Positions 11,083 to 28,453 of a stretch of 64,000 nucleotides of DNA are shown here, in pieces. How positions within the stretch are numbered: position 1 is the stretch's first letter; each line of letters begins with the position of its first letter. The stretch comes from Ananas comosus (lineage: Eukaryota > Streptophyta > Magnoliopsida > Poales > Bromeliaceae): positions 14,327,422-14,391,421 of the forward strand of contig NC_033626.1 of NCBI RefSeq assembly GCF_001540865.1, read 5' to 3'. The position numbers were made by a program, and so were the translations under genes. Under the pieces are notes generated by a model, which was given only the letters and a program-made list of their open reading frames with translations, was not told where the DNA came from and searched no databases.

Positions 11083-13208
11083 TCATAATGAAGAATAAAT
11101 AGGTACACCTGGTAGCGTGGCACCCGCATCGACAACAAAAGTGTTTCCTGTCACATAATCTGAGGAGTCGTGAATCAGATAACGGATCAGAGAGGTCAGT
11201 GCCGGATTGGACGTGCCGAGCATTCTTAATGGAACAGTTCTTTCGGTCACAGTGTTGAGCCATCGTCTTTCCATTAGACCAGCGGTTATCTCAGATTTAA
11301 ACAACCCAGGTGCTACCGAGTTAACCCTGATGTTATATGCTCCTAGCTCCAAGGCCATCACCTAATACACGAAGTTGCCCAATTAACTAAATTGCAATTA
11401 AACGAAGTGAGATTTTAGTATAAATAAAACGTACCGTATCAAACTTCAGAAACAAGGTATAATTTTGACTAAAAAGCAATGATCGTGAATTCATTTGGAA
11501 GTTTCAACAGGAACTTCATTTTTCATAGCTTAGTAGAATATAACGCATTTTGCCTAACCAGAAGTAAAAAGAGAGCAGGTGCTTATCACGGTATGGAGAA
11601 AAATTACCTTAGAAATGGAATTTACGCCTGTTTTTGATCCAGTATATGCAATTCCTCCAGGCAATTGTCCACGATTAAGGCCAACGATAGACGAGATATT
11701 GATCACTGATCCTCTGAGCTTTGCATCTTGCATGCGCCGGCACACGTGCTTGGTTACAAGCCATAATCCAGTTAGATTTGTTCTCATTAAACTGTTCCAT
11801 TCATCCACAGACAGATCCAGTGTTGAATGAACTTCACCTGGAACGTGCACCGAGAGGAAAAGTTCAGAGGCATACATCTGATGAACATAAATAAATCAAC
11901 TGAGAATAGTCCACACTACAACATCGTATGAGTAGTTTATCATGATGAAGTACCATCAAGCAGAGGAGAAAAGTAGCTTATAGCAGAGCTAAAGTGTGCT
12001 TGGAAAGTGCTTTTTCTTTATTAAGCAACAATACAAAATCAAAACTACAGTTTTATATGATCTTTATTGGAAGAAGCAAAAGAGTGGAGACAAATAAGTC
12101 ATCTGGTCAATAACAAGATTCTTGTTATTTGTTTACAAGTTTTTTGTTTCCACTCCCATGTACCTCCTCTAAAAGTCATCTGGTCAATAACAAGTTTTTT
12201 GTTTCCACTCCCATGTACCTCCTCTAAAATAGGGTTCACCCCTGTTTAATCAAAAAAAAAGGATTCTTGTTCTCATTGTTTACTTTATAAACCAAACGTG
12301 TTGTTGTTAGTTCTTTTTCTTATAATAATAACTGTCTCCTTTTTCTCTCGTTATTGTGTCTGAAGACAAACATGCTAGTTGACCCCGTCTAATACGCGCA
12401 AAAATAAATTTAAAAACTCTGACACTTCTATGCAAAAGATGGAAATGTATGGAGACACCCTCACCCTCAACCTCAACCGTTTTTCACTATGGCCCCTTTT
12501 AACTTTATATAAATTTTTTTTTTAATTGCCATATATTTTTATTTTAAAGTTTTATCAGTGATTCCATCAAATCGAATTGTTTTAACCACTTTTTAGAAAT
12601 AAAACTAGATTGACTAATGACTAAGAGCTAATAGAGACACTATATTTAGCAAAATTTTCAACGACAACTCAAAGGAGTAGCAATTTAATAAAAATAGAAT
12701 AAAATGGAGGCGCCTATTTCAAAACCATATTCAGATTAATAATTAAAAAAAAAAATTGCCACGTGAATCTCTTGTTACCAAGCAAAACCACACTACAACC
12801 GATTAATAAAACAAAACCAACGAGTTCTAAGATTTTGATCGTAGTCTCACCTCTGATCCCAGCGTTGTTCACCAAAGCATCGATCCTCCCGAACGCATTC
12901 CACGCCCTCTCCACCGAAGCTTCGATCCCCGGTTCCTCCGCGCTCACGTCGAGCTCCACGGCCACCGATCGGACGGCCGAGACCGCCCGATCCCCCGAGC
13001 CGTTGATCTCCTCGCAGAGCGATCTCAGCCGATCCCTCCTCCGCGCCGCGGCCACGATCCTACACCCCGCGCGCGCGAGGTCGACGCAGAACTCGCGGCC
13101 GATACCCGAGGAGGCTCCCGTCACCATCACCACCTTCCCCTCCAACCCCCTCCACCGCGGCGCCGCCACCTCCTCCGCAGCCTCCGCCGGGGCCTCAGAC
13201 GTCGACAT
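11083..13208 (-). CDS. Short-chain dehydrogenase/reductase (SDR)
   Basis: Three exons on the minus strand, 13208-12851, 11837-11608 and 11361-11083, give 288 aa. The Rossmann nucleotide-binding motif TGASSGIG is near residues 30-37 and NNAG near 113-116. The catalytic set is N140, S168/S169, Y184 and K188 (INISS, YTGSK). The C-terminal part ([26 protein letters not shown]) is typical of classical SDRs resembling FabG-type 3-oxoacyl-ACP reductases. All catalytic residues are present, so it should be active; substrate is unknown. No clear transit peptide is seen, only an acidic Ala-rich N-terminus. Exon 1 is strongly GC-rich, as is usual for monocot 5' exons. The first ATG of the open frame is used. 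Confidence 0.93.
12097..12229. repeat. Direct duplication in SDR intron 1
   Basis: The sequence AGTCATCTGGTCAATAACAAG and the following TTTTTTGTTTCCACTCCCATG plus TACCTCCTCTAAAA occur twice in tandem (12097-12173 and 12174-12229). The first copy carries about 20 extra bases between the two blocks. Confidence 0.85.
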
Positions 13209-13744
13209 TATTAGGGTTCCGGCGAGGTCGAATGTGGGAGAGGAGAGGGAGGGGAGGGTTAGGATTTATAGTGGTCGGGGAAAGGGAAGGAGGAGGAGGA
13301 GGAGGAGGTTTCTCGCTCATTCACGAGAAGACCACTGGTGTGGTTAAGACTCAAGAGAAAAGAAGAATGCGTTTACTTTGGTGGGGTCCTGTTTCGGCCA
13401 ATGGGACGGTGCCACGTCGGAAAGAAGGTTAGTGGCTGGCCCACTGGTTCTGGTGCGTTCGTTATCTCTGTGGTGTAAGCGTCAAGTCGAGTCGCGTCGA
13501 CTTGAACATTACGACTCCGCAAGTGGGTGGCTGACCACGAGAAAAGCATTTATTTAGACTGGAATGGTGAGTATTGTTTCCATACAATGAGATCACCCAT
13601 GCTCCAAACAAAATAACTAAAAAAATAGAAAAAAGAAAAAAAAGACCACCGACACCTTTAGCATCGCATTCCTTTAATCGTGACACAATTATATCCCTTT
13701 TCTTAATTATTTTGGACTTGGCCTCAACTCGTCAAGGGCATTAA

Positions 13745-14001
13745 GGCCTTGTTTGGTTAGGGGATAGGAATAGGAATAGGACCTTATCCCCCTTTATATT
13801 CAAACGCTAATTTTTTATCCGAGAATAGTAGTTCTCGGTTATCTCCACCAACACCTCTATTTTCTATATAAAACTATCTAAAATTATTCTTATCTCCCGG
13901 GAACAACCCAATTTTCATCCAAACACTATTTTTCTTATCCCCATACTTGTAGCTATCCCTGTAATAGCTAGTTCTTGCTTGTACCCGAACCAAACGGTAC
14001 C
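13745..14001. mobile_element. Tourist-like MITE (257 bp)
   Basis: Begins GGCCTTGTTTGGTT and ends AACCAAACGGTACC, imperfect inverted repeats with a shared GTTTGGTT core. It is bounded on both sides by TAA (13742-13744 and 14002-14004), the 3-bp target duplication of PIF/Harbinger elements. There is no coding capacity. It lies upstream of the SDR gene promoter. Confidence 0.75.
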
Positions 14002-14004
14002 TAA

Positions 14005-14943
14005 AAGAATTTTCTGTCTTATAATAGATTGCTCCATAAGAATATCAGCTTCTCAAAAATAATAAATGTAAAAAAAAAAAAAAGTCAAAGAAAAATAGAC
14101 AGCTTAATAGGTACATACTTTCTCAAATCCATTCGAAACGAACCAACTTAACAATTTTCAATTGGGGAAGTTGTCTCAGAATTGTTGGTAAATATCACCA
14201 TAGGAACCTTTTCTTTTTCGAAGAAAATACCTCCTCGAAGGAAATTCCACTATGAATTACGGTTTGGTAAGGGGTTCAGCTAATACACACTAGTTTTCTC
14301 CGCTTTTCGGTCAAAGTCGTCGCTGCAGCCAATTCACACAAAACATCAGGAATCTTGAAATTTCTGTTCAGTTTAAAAGCCTCTTATTTTTTGGCATCAG
14401 TTCAAAGCATATGCATCTCGTATTGTGAGGTTGACACAGAGACACTTGTCACTACAGATCTTCACAATTGGTATCATGCACCGGCGCACATTAGGAGCCT
14501 GAACATGTGCCACAGCGTGATGCACATTGCACAACAGCTGCAAAACTAAAAACACACAATTAGCCCACACGGTTCAGTGGATTCCAAGTAAGTTTCTGAC
14601 CGATTACCAACTTGTTAGCGGAGGCGAACGTTTCCGCAGTGGTCCTTACCACAAGGCCGGACATAATTGAAGCCAACGACCATAACAAAAGGAAAGTCCA
14701 ACCACAATGGTTAGAAAAATGCACAACAAATCTCCAGTACATGTTTCACACATACATATGGTGTATAATTAATTAACTAGGTGATGACGAACTCATAATC
14801 TACGTTACAAAATAAATTAGCACCGCCAACAACATAAAATGATTTTTCCTTCGCTATTGATCGTGAAAGCAGGCCTCTATAGGTCTATATACAACATCTT
14901 ATACATCATAATATATAGGGGAGCAAGCGGGTAAGAGGTATAC
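14005..14943. other. Intergenic; SELO 3' flank
   Basis: No gene recognised. Minus-strand sequence from 14943 down probably includes the SELO 3' untranslated region. A 60-codon ORF at 14560-14742 (-) is not recognisable. Confidence 0.5.
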
Positions 14944-19987
<5,044 letters not shown>

Positions 19988-20952
19988 GCCGCCGCTTTTT
20001 ATTTTCCCTTGCCCCTCCCCCCTCGTCTGTGGGTGAAAGAGCGATCCGTATGGGCTCTGTTTATTTCCGGTTGTTAGGCCCAGATGTGCGGAGTTGGACC
20101 GTTGTGGATCTCTGCGCTTGGATTTGGATCGGAGATTCACCGTCGGATCTTTAGCTATTTGATCTCTACCGTCTGATAGCGGACAACTAAAAAGGTCGGA
20201 AACATGCCACGTAACGGGTCAGCATCCGCCATGAGTCGTCCCGGTGCCGTGCGGATCCGCGATTGCGATGGAATCACTTTCCATATGACCTGTCCGTCCA
20301 AAGTCCAAACATTCTCGCGTTTGGAGACGCTGGGCTGGTACGCTATGGGCTGACCTTTTCGGGCCGGGTTGGAGGCCTTTTGTAATTTTCTATTTGATCA
20401 GTTTTACACCCTTAGACCCACCCATATTCTTTGCTTGCCTTATCAAATTTTTGTTTTTTATTTGGTTTTTATGAACTTTAATTTAGATAAAAGCATTGTA
20501 AGATTTACCATGTTTACGTATTTCGAGGGGTGCATTCATGTCGGTCATACACCCAGACCACGCAAGGTGGTCTAAACATATCCATATTACGATCACATTA
20601 ACTAAATCCATATTTAATTCTGCAGGAAAAGTGGCAAGAATATATGATATCCATTAATAGAATAATACCATAACCAATAGTCTGCCAACAGATGCAACAG
20701 TAACAATTTCTCACATCTTTAAATTTCTCAAAAAGGGTGGGAAACGAATACCTGGGGGACACATAAAATACAACAAACCTAAGATAAAGAAGGACCAGAA
20801 GAAAGAAAATACACAAAAGAGAAAGCCAAAAATTCAAGCACAAGAACAAACAAGGGCACCGCAGCGCATCGCCACCAAGAAGTTTAAGGCTTGTTTCTTC
20901 TGGTATATACGTAACCACTGCTTCAGCTTAAACTAGTAACCCTAAACAGCCA
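19988..20952. other. SELO promoter and alpha/beta-hydrolase 3' flank
   Basis: 20000-20370 is GC-rich SELO upstream DNA. From about 20590 to 20952 the minus strand is probably 3' untranslated region of the hydrolase gene. No additional gene is seen. Confidence 0.5.
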
Positions 20953-23133
20953 CTATTTCTTCTGCAAGGATTTGATGAACTCCACGATCAAATCTACCAT
21001 CTGAGCATCATATGCAGGACCCTCCATCTGGAAATGGCCGATGCCTTCTATCAGGTGAGTCTCGACTCGACCTGCAGCCGACTTGAGCTTATTTTGCAGC
21101 TGCTTTACACTTGTGAAGCCGTCTTTTGTTCCCATGATGAATAGCTTTGGCTTCTCGGACTGCAAAATGGCTTGATGATGCCGTCCGAATAGGATGGATG
21201 CGGTTAGACCGAATGGGTAGCCAATACTAACATAGCCCAGCACCTCTTCAATTTTATCTACTGCAGAACCTGCAATTGGTGCTCCTGTTAAACAAGAAAA
21301 GAAAATGGGATTAGAAGCAATGAACATATACAAGCATTTCAAGAAGAAAGTAACAAAAGAATGCATCTAGAAAGTTCGCCTCAACTATCAAACACAAAAA
21401 AAGAGAAAAAAAAAAAGAAAAAAAGAAAAAAAAAAGTTCTCTTGTTATATCCCAGATCCCAAGATCTAAGAGCATATGACAGGTAAAAATGACAAGTTCT
21501 TACTTCTTCCTAGGCAAGAAAGTTCAATGCGGAAACACCATAGTAAAATGAGGCTAAGCCTAGATAGGATCTACAGTAGTGAATTAGTGATAGCCAGACG
21601 TCTAGATAGTGGAACTACTAATAGCCTGTATTTTTTCAATCCTCACCAGAAAATGAGCTTGAAAAATAAATTAAACAAGATGGTCTGATGTGATCAATAT
21701 CATTGGATCTTTAAATCAATGTGCCTGATAGGAAGATAAAGCAATACCCACGAAGAAACAGTACATATATAAAAGACTCCCGAAGCCCATATTCAAAAAG
21801 AGTACAGTGATAATAAATTGGCAACCATTTTGTTGCCGTGAAAACTAAAATTCTTGTTCCAGGTTTTGAAAACCGGCATATGCAAGGATCATGCAGTCAT
21901 GTCATCACATGGAAGCATGAATCTGTTGTTTAAAGGTCTGAAACTCCAAACAAATATCAAATTATCAAACAAGCATACAAGTTTTCTTTATGTGCATCTT
22001 TACTCTTATAAACTCTCTACATCCAGAAAGAGTTCTAGCATTTGTCAATGTTCCTATAGCAGTGTTTCGGAGCTTCCAGATGAACTGAGAAATGATTGTT
22101 TTTTCATTTATGCCCACCACTGATTTATACCTAATATTTTTCTCTAGCTTGAATTCATTGACAAAATGAGCAATTAGCACAAAATTGACCAAAATAAAAG
22201 TAGCAACATAGCATGATGCGACTCAAAGTTAGGGCCAACAAGCAGGACACAAGTACACGGGGATCTCCATCAGCGAAGGTGATGCACAGCACAGTAACTT
22301 GGTGTAATTAGGAGTCCTCATTCTTAAACCCAATTAATCACTCTTATAATAAAAAAACTTGACCTATTAACATGTTAGCGAAGCACATGAACCTATTAAT
22401 TACTTCAAATGGCTGTGAAGTATTAGATCCTTCCTACTTCTCAGTCCCAAGTACATGAACTGGTACTACAACTTAATTTATAACAAAACATGCATTTCAA
22501 CAGGGATCTCTTCATCATCAAATCAACTCCCAACAAAATTTCAAAAGACTAAGCGGAACAAAATGGTACAGAAACAAAAAAAATACAAATACTATCATCC
22601 CTCGACAATAGCATCGAGTAACAAGTAGCTCTCATCCCTGTTTCTAAATTTTCTCTCCCTATCGTTTATAGATAGCAAAGGTAGCTAACAGAACTACACA
22701 AATCTTCAGATATAGCCAGTAAAAATCAGGATCAAGTCTCTTCGAACACAACGAGATCAAAGGATTAAAATATGCTATGCGAGGAAGGGGGTGAGGGCGA
22801 ACCGGCGGAAGAGCCGACCAAGACGATGCCGTCGGGGGATAGGGTTTGGGCGACCCACTTGCAGACGGCGACGGCGTCGTTGACCTCGGCGAAGCCGGTG
22901 AGGGAGGCCCGGCCGGAGGATCGGCCGGCGCCCCGCATGTCGAAGGTGACGGCGAGGTAGCCCCGCTCGGCGAGCCCGGTGGCGATGCCGCGGAGCAGGC
23001 CCTGGAACCCGCCCAGCACCGTGTAGGGGTGGACGAGCACCACCGCCAGGTTCTCCGCCGCGGGATCCGCGGGCTTGAAGACCCGCGCGTGGAGCTTCAC
23101 CCCGTCGCTCGTCTCCACCGTCGACGACTCCAT
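20953..23133 (-). CDS. Small alpha/beta hydrolase
   Basis: Two exons on the minus strand, 23133-22803 and 21284-20953, give 220 aa and are joined by a 1.5-kb intron. The fold's landmarks are present: a first strand VVLVHPY with the HPY oxyanion turn, TFDMRGAGRSSG, and the nucleophile elbow GSSAG (107-111, Ser109) split by the intron. D165 lies in MGTKDGFTS and H194 in GIGHFQMEG, so the Ser-Asp-His triad is complete. There is no signal or transit peptide, so a cytosolic enzyme is likely. It resembles the compact plant/bacterial alpha/beta hydrolases annotated only as such; the substrate is unknown. The start codon is the first ATG of the GC-rich exon. It is head-to-head with the ZEP-like gene, with about 700 bp between start codons. 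Confidence 0.92.
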
Positions 23134-23260
23134 GGGCGCGGAGCTTGGAGGAGCGAGAAGGAACTAAGGAAGTGGGGTGGAGTACGAAGAGGAAGAGGGG
23201 GATATGAGATATGGGCAATTAGTGAGTAGTAGTAATGCTGTGTTGTTGAGGTTAGTTGGC

Positions 23261-23294
<34 letters not shown>

Positions 23295-23837
23295 CTGAGC
23301 GAGAGAGAGGGAGGGGTTTCTTCTTCAATGGCCGGTGGGCGTTGAGCGTTGGTGAAAGCGAAAGAGAGAGAAGATTACACGACCCAACCCAGGGACTCGC
23401 GGTGATATTGGGCTGCATAGGATTGTGAAGTCTACTCGATTACTGGATTTGGGACACTCACCACTGCAGTCTATAGCCCGGCCCGAGTAATCCTAGCCAG
23501 GCTAGGCCTAACAGCCCAATAATTGAGATCATTGTCTCAAGTGTTGGGCTATAAATACATTGCCAAAAGTGAGCCCATTAGGTCGATTTACTTATGGCTT
23601 GAGCCGACCATAGCCCAAGGCCCAAGACTAGTCTAGCCCATTCCTGGCGCAATTGGCCTAATGCTAACTAACGAACCCTCTCGTGCACGTGGCCCTTTGT
23701 TCGCCCTTTACCCGCGTCAACGCGCCACCCATTCCCCTCTCTCCCTATCCCTCTCTATTAAACCCCCGCTCCCACTCAAAAACGCCTACTACAGTACTAG
23801 CCAACTCCCTTTCATAACCTTCGATCCGAGCCCGGCC
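23134..23837. promoter_or_regulatory. Shared upstream region of the hydrolase and ZEP-like genes
   Basis: A divergent intergenic region of 704 bp. It contains several GGCCCA/TGGGCY (site II-like) motifs and a TATAAATA at about 23550-23557 facing the ZEP-like gene. A (GA)n tract at 23263-23291 lies in the presumed hydrolase leader. Co-regulation of the two genes is possible but not shown. Confidence 0.4.
23263..23291. repeat. (GA)n microsatellite
   Basis: Uninterrupted GA run in the leader of the hydrolase gene. Confidence 0.95.
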
Positions 23838-26800
23838 ATGGCGTCTCGGGAAGCGCGGAAGCCGCGGATCCTGATCGCGGGCGGCGGCGTGGCGGGGCTG
23901 GTGCTGGCCCTGGCGGCGAAACGGCGGGGCTTCGAGGTGCGCGTCTTCGAGAAGGACCTGAGCGCCGTGCGGGGCGAGGGGCAGTACCGCGGCCCCATCA
24001 TCCTCCACGGCAACGCCCTCGCCGTCCTCGCCGCCATCGACCCCGACGTCGCCCGCCAGGTCCTCGCTGCCGCCTGCGTCACCGGGGACCGCCTCAACGG
24101 CCTCGCCGACGGCATCACCGGAGACTGGTATCAGTCCCCCCCCCCCTGAATTCATTTTAATTTTTGCAGCTGATCAAATATTAAGCGCGTTACCTCTCCA
24201 TACGTTAGCCCTCTTGATTAAGGCCTTGATTGAGTTAGCTCTTCCTGCACTTACTTATTCACACTTGCCTTTCCTTAATATTTTCTAGGCTTAATTACAA
24301 AACATTCTCCTATAAATATCTGGTTTTTTTATTTTTTTTTTCTCACTTTCAAAAATTATATTTTGCCCTTTTTAAAATTTCAGAAATATTTTCTAGAGTA
24401 CAGCATTAATGAAGGAAGAGGACAAAATGATCCAATTATCCTTTCTTCTTTTATAAGAAAAAAAAAAATTTATTTCTGTCATTTTTTAAGGGTATTTGCG
24501 ATATAAATTATAAGAAATTGACGAAATAGTAATAAAATCCTGGCGGGAGGCTTAAATGCAACAATTTGAAATATTGAGAGGATAAATACAGGTTTTTGAA
24601 TGTTAGTAAGGAAAGTAAAAAAAAAAAAAAAGGTATTTATAAGGAATTTTTCTATAATTTAGCCTATTTTCTAATTAAACTAGTCGTTAACCCTGTGGTA
24701 CTGCCATTCACAGAAGCACTATTAGCCTCTGTTACTGAAATTATTCCAATTTCTATGAGGAGTTTTCATGCTCTCTTGTTTGTTCTCTAACTCCTAAATA
24801 TTTTTATTGTGTAACTCCCTTGCAGTAAATTCAACATGACAGGTTTATAAAAATTGACCTTTTAACTCCTGCTCGGAAGAAGGGACTTCCGTTGACCCGA
24901 TCCATATGTAGAATGACATTACAAGACATCTTACTGAAGGCAATAGGATCTGATACAGTATATAATAGGTCAAAAGTTGTCGACTTCAGGGAGCATCAAA
25001 ATAAGGTTAATATTTTCATCTTTTCTTTTGTTTTTGTGTATACAGAGTTTGAACTCGTCGAGAAGTTTATTTAGAAAGCATTAATATTGACTTATTATCT
25101 AAATAGGTAACTGTAATCCTTGGCGATGGAAGGGAGTACGAAGGTGATGTACTAGTTGGGGCTGATGGAATATGGTCGAAGGTACAGCTTCCTTCTTTCA
25201 TTCTAAGTTTTATGATACTTAAAATGATGTTAGTGGACTTGTTATCATATTAGTTATATTTTTTATCGATGGCTTTTCGTAAATCAATCTATCATCTAGG
25301 TTCGTGCAAAACTATTTGGGTGGCAAGATGCTCAATATTCGAATTATACATGTTATAGCGGATCAGTAGACTATGTGCCTTCGTATATCAGCACAGTCGG
25401 GTGGGTTGTGATTTTTTTTCCTCCATCTATATTGGTTCCTCAAATTGTTATTTGATGACACTTATGGTTGTCTTATCTCCTTATTTGTTTGGAGGTATCG
25501 CGTGTTTGTGGGTTTCAACCAGTATTTTGTTGCTTGTGATATTGGATGTGGAAAGATGCAGTGGTATGGATTTCATAAGGAACCTCCAGGAAGTGCTGAT
25601 CCTCCTACAGGCATTGTCTCTCTGCTAAACGTTTCTTTGCTTGCATATGTATGCTAGTGTTCTTTCATTAGTCCAGGCATTTTGTGCCTGAATGATCATA
25701 ATTCTTTTATAAACCCCTATGCTTTCGCCCGGCATTTTTAGACTGTTTTTTAGTTTGTTGGATCTCTATTTAAATTGTCGATGGATTTTTACATCGATGT
25801 TCTTCACGTGAGAATTCTTTCACTTGGTGTATTTTGGCTTGGCTTTTGGAATGGTTTTTCTACTAGAAAGCGGCAGCAAGTTGTTTTTGCAAACAAATTG
25901 TCAGGACTTCTTCTGTGGTCCGGATATCAAAGGAGCAAATGCAAAAGAAGCAGCTCTAATTTGAACTTTTGGAAGCTTCGCTTCTACTGCAGCTGAATGC
26001 TGTTGAGGAGATTCTAATGAAAAAGAGTCTAGTGCTTTTTCCACAACTTTACTAAACGGTGCTGTAGAAGCTTCAGCTAGGGCTAGAAAGGATCTTGTTG
26101 CTGTGTAGAAATGTACAAAAATGCAGAAGCTCTCATGCTTGGCAATTATGACTTAATTACCACCACTGACATAAAGACACTTCTTCGTGATTGTCCAATC
26201 ATAAATATCTGATTGAAGTGTGTAATGATGAAATTGTAGCATTAATAGATCTGTCTTGCAGTTGTAGACCTTTTCTTTTCAAATTGAATAAGAAAGTTGG
26301 CATCATTTTATAGCTAATGAAGAAACAGGCAATGGTTTGTAAAACCTCTAATTACAAAACTGGAAACCATCTTATCTTTTGTTGATGTTCTTAATTTGAA
26401 AACGGAAGCTTCTCTTTCATTAATCGTGTATAAACAAAGTTTAAAGTTTTTTTTTTTAAGGAAACCATCCTTTCAAAGATCACCATTTTTATGTATATTT
26501 TAGTGCAATTTTTTTTTTAATATATCTGTAAGTACCAGCAACTATAGTCTATAAACCTTCTGAATTTCATGCTAAAATCATCTCCAGTGCATGTTATTTT
26601 CTGCTCTATCCGATCTTTCTCTCTTTTGCTTCACGGTGAATGCGGTATCCTCTTGGGCACTCTGATGTGAAAGTTACCATATTGTTCAGGCAAAAGGAAA
26701 AGGCTTCTAGAACTATACGAAGGTTGGTGCAGTGAGGTGGTCGCTCTAATTTCACGGACTTCTGAATCTATGATATTGCGGAGAGACTTGTATGACAGAG

Positions 26801-27709
26801 ACATGATCTATACTTGGGGAAGAGGGCGCATTACGCTTGTAGGTGATGCAGCCCATGCCATGCAGCCTGCTCTTGGCCAGAGTGGTTGCATGGCCATTGA
26901 GGTATTATTTATTTTCTTTTAACTTTCGTTGCTCTACAGAGCATTTTGCCTACTTGGAAGAAAGAATTTGCAGGATTGTTATCAGCTTGTACTTGAACTT
27001 GAGAAAGCTTATGTCAAATGTGATTGTCATGATAAACATGCGGATGAAATTGCCTTAGCAATTGCAAGGTATTCTTTTCTTGCTCATAGAAACCTTCCAC
27101 ATGGAACAATTTACTCAAAAGGACAAACAGTTTTCACAGGTATGAGAGGAAAAGGATACTTAGAGTTGGTATAGTGCATGCGGTGACACGGATGGCTGCC
27201 AGAATGTCCTCTACATACCGACCCTATTTGGATTTCGGGCCAGGATGCCTATCGGTAGGTCGGTAGGTCTTCCAATTTATGCTGTTGGAGTCGGCTATAT
27301 ATGCGTCGATCTTAGATAGCTTCTTACGATGCATTCCTTCGATTAAGGGGAACATCATTTCTGTTCTTGCAGTTTCTCACAAATCTGAGAATACCAAATC
27401 CAGCTATTTATGGAGCACAATTCGTTGTCGGACATATTATCATGCCTATTGTTATGACTTGGATGCTGAATGGCCATGGGTAAGTTTACCTTCCTAGAGC
27501 ATGCTTGTTAGTTATCAATTATTCACAAGGCTATAATTAGCATTAGTTCACAAGCAGTTCCCCCAATTTTTCGGGAGAAACTTGATATGTTGGTACTTCT
27601 TGTTTAGATTTAGTTATGTTAAAAGAGAGCCTAAGCATGATTCCTGCAGCTAAACAGGCGTCGCACATCCATGAAAGATTTTATTGGTGTGATTATTTGC
27701 CCTATCTAA
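23838..27709 (+). CDS. Zeaxanthin-epoxidase-like FAD monooxygenase, no FHA domain
   Basis: Ten exons: 23838-24127, 24843-25005, 25107-25181, 25300-25400, 25495-25610, 26690-26901, 26974-27068, 27140-27254, 27373-27479 and 27658-27709, giving about 441 aa. The FAD fingerprint GGGVAG is at 15-20. It is followed by VGADGIWSKVRAKLFG, YTCYSGSVDYVP, MQWYGFHKEPPGSADPP, ILRRDLYDRD and the second FAD motif GDAAHAMQPALGQ (300-312). These match zeaxanthin epoxidase in order. ZEP converts zeaxanthin to violaxanthin in the plastid, upstream of ABA. Unlike ZEP, this protein starts directly at the FAD domain with no transit peptide and stops soon after the region RMAARMSSTYRPYL and NLRIPNPAIYG, so the C-terminal FHA domain is absent. 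Intron 5 uses a GC donor. The last exon is short and the least certain. Its substrate may differ from ZEP. Confidence 0.85.
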
Positions 27710-28453
27710 CAGGGTCTGGTGATTGGGGCTCAGCGGTAGCAGAAGCGTTGATATCAGCAATGAGGAATAGATAAGAATAACAACATTCCTCTGCAAATCA
27801 ATTGGTAAGTGATTGCCAATATATCGAAAAAAGCTATATTGACGCATGTAATGTAATTGTGCATGCACTGGTTCTGCCCTAGCCTACCTTCCTGCCTACC
27901 CCCCTGTATGTTATGGTGAGCGCAGGCTTCTTTTGTTTATTTATTTTTCTTTTCATGCTGAGCTCATTAAGTTATTTTAGCTGGTTACGTAACAATTTTA
28001 TCAATTTTAAAGATTCTCATGAAGATTTGATCGACAATCGATAGTTGGTAGGTAATTCAAAACCATCAAATTAACTTGAATCTCAAATTCAACTGACAGA
28101 AATAATTTAAATCAAAGTTGAGGAGTGCAATAAGACGGTAAAATTGATTGATCTAGTTTCAGCAGGGGTGTTCGTACGTTTCTTCCCATATTTCTAAACA
28201 CAAAAGATTCAATTTCCTGCAGTACCTTCCGATTATAGTTCCCTTCGAACGATAATTTGCAGCAAGAACCAAAACTTAGGAAACACAAACTGTATATGCT
28301 ATATTTACAGCGTGATTATACTGCTGCAACAAACCTTAACTATATTCAAACTCAAAAATGGAAAAAGAAAAACAAACCTTAATGAAGTAACAACCATAAT
28401 CTAGCACGTATCGACAAAAGCATCTCGTTCCTACCCCTAACATCTCATCCCGC
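27710..28453. other. Intergenic between convergent genes
   Basis: Contains the 3' flanks of the ZEP-like gene and of the unknown-function gene. The frame at 27661-27774 (+) stays open after a different acceptor (ending SAMRNR) but does not join the ZEP-like frame. No separate gene is seen. Confidence 0.5.

Noticed and set aside
12763..13347. 194-codon plus-strand ORF over the SDR exon
   Set aside because: Antisense shadow of a GC-rich coding exon; the minus frame has clear SDR motifs and this frame has none.
22775..23229. Long overlapping ORFs on both strands at the hydrolase first exon
   Set aside because: GC-rich exon shadows; only the frame with HPY and GSSAG motifs joins exon 2.
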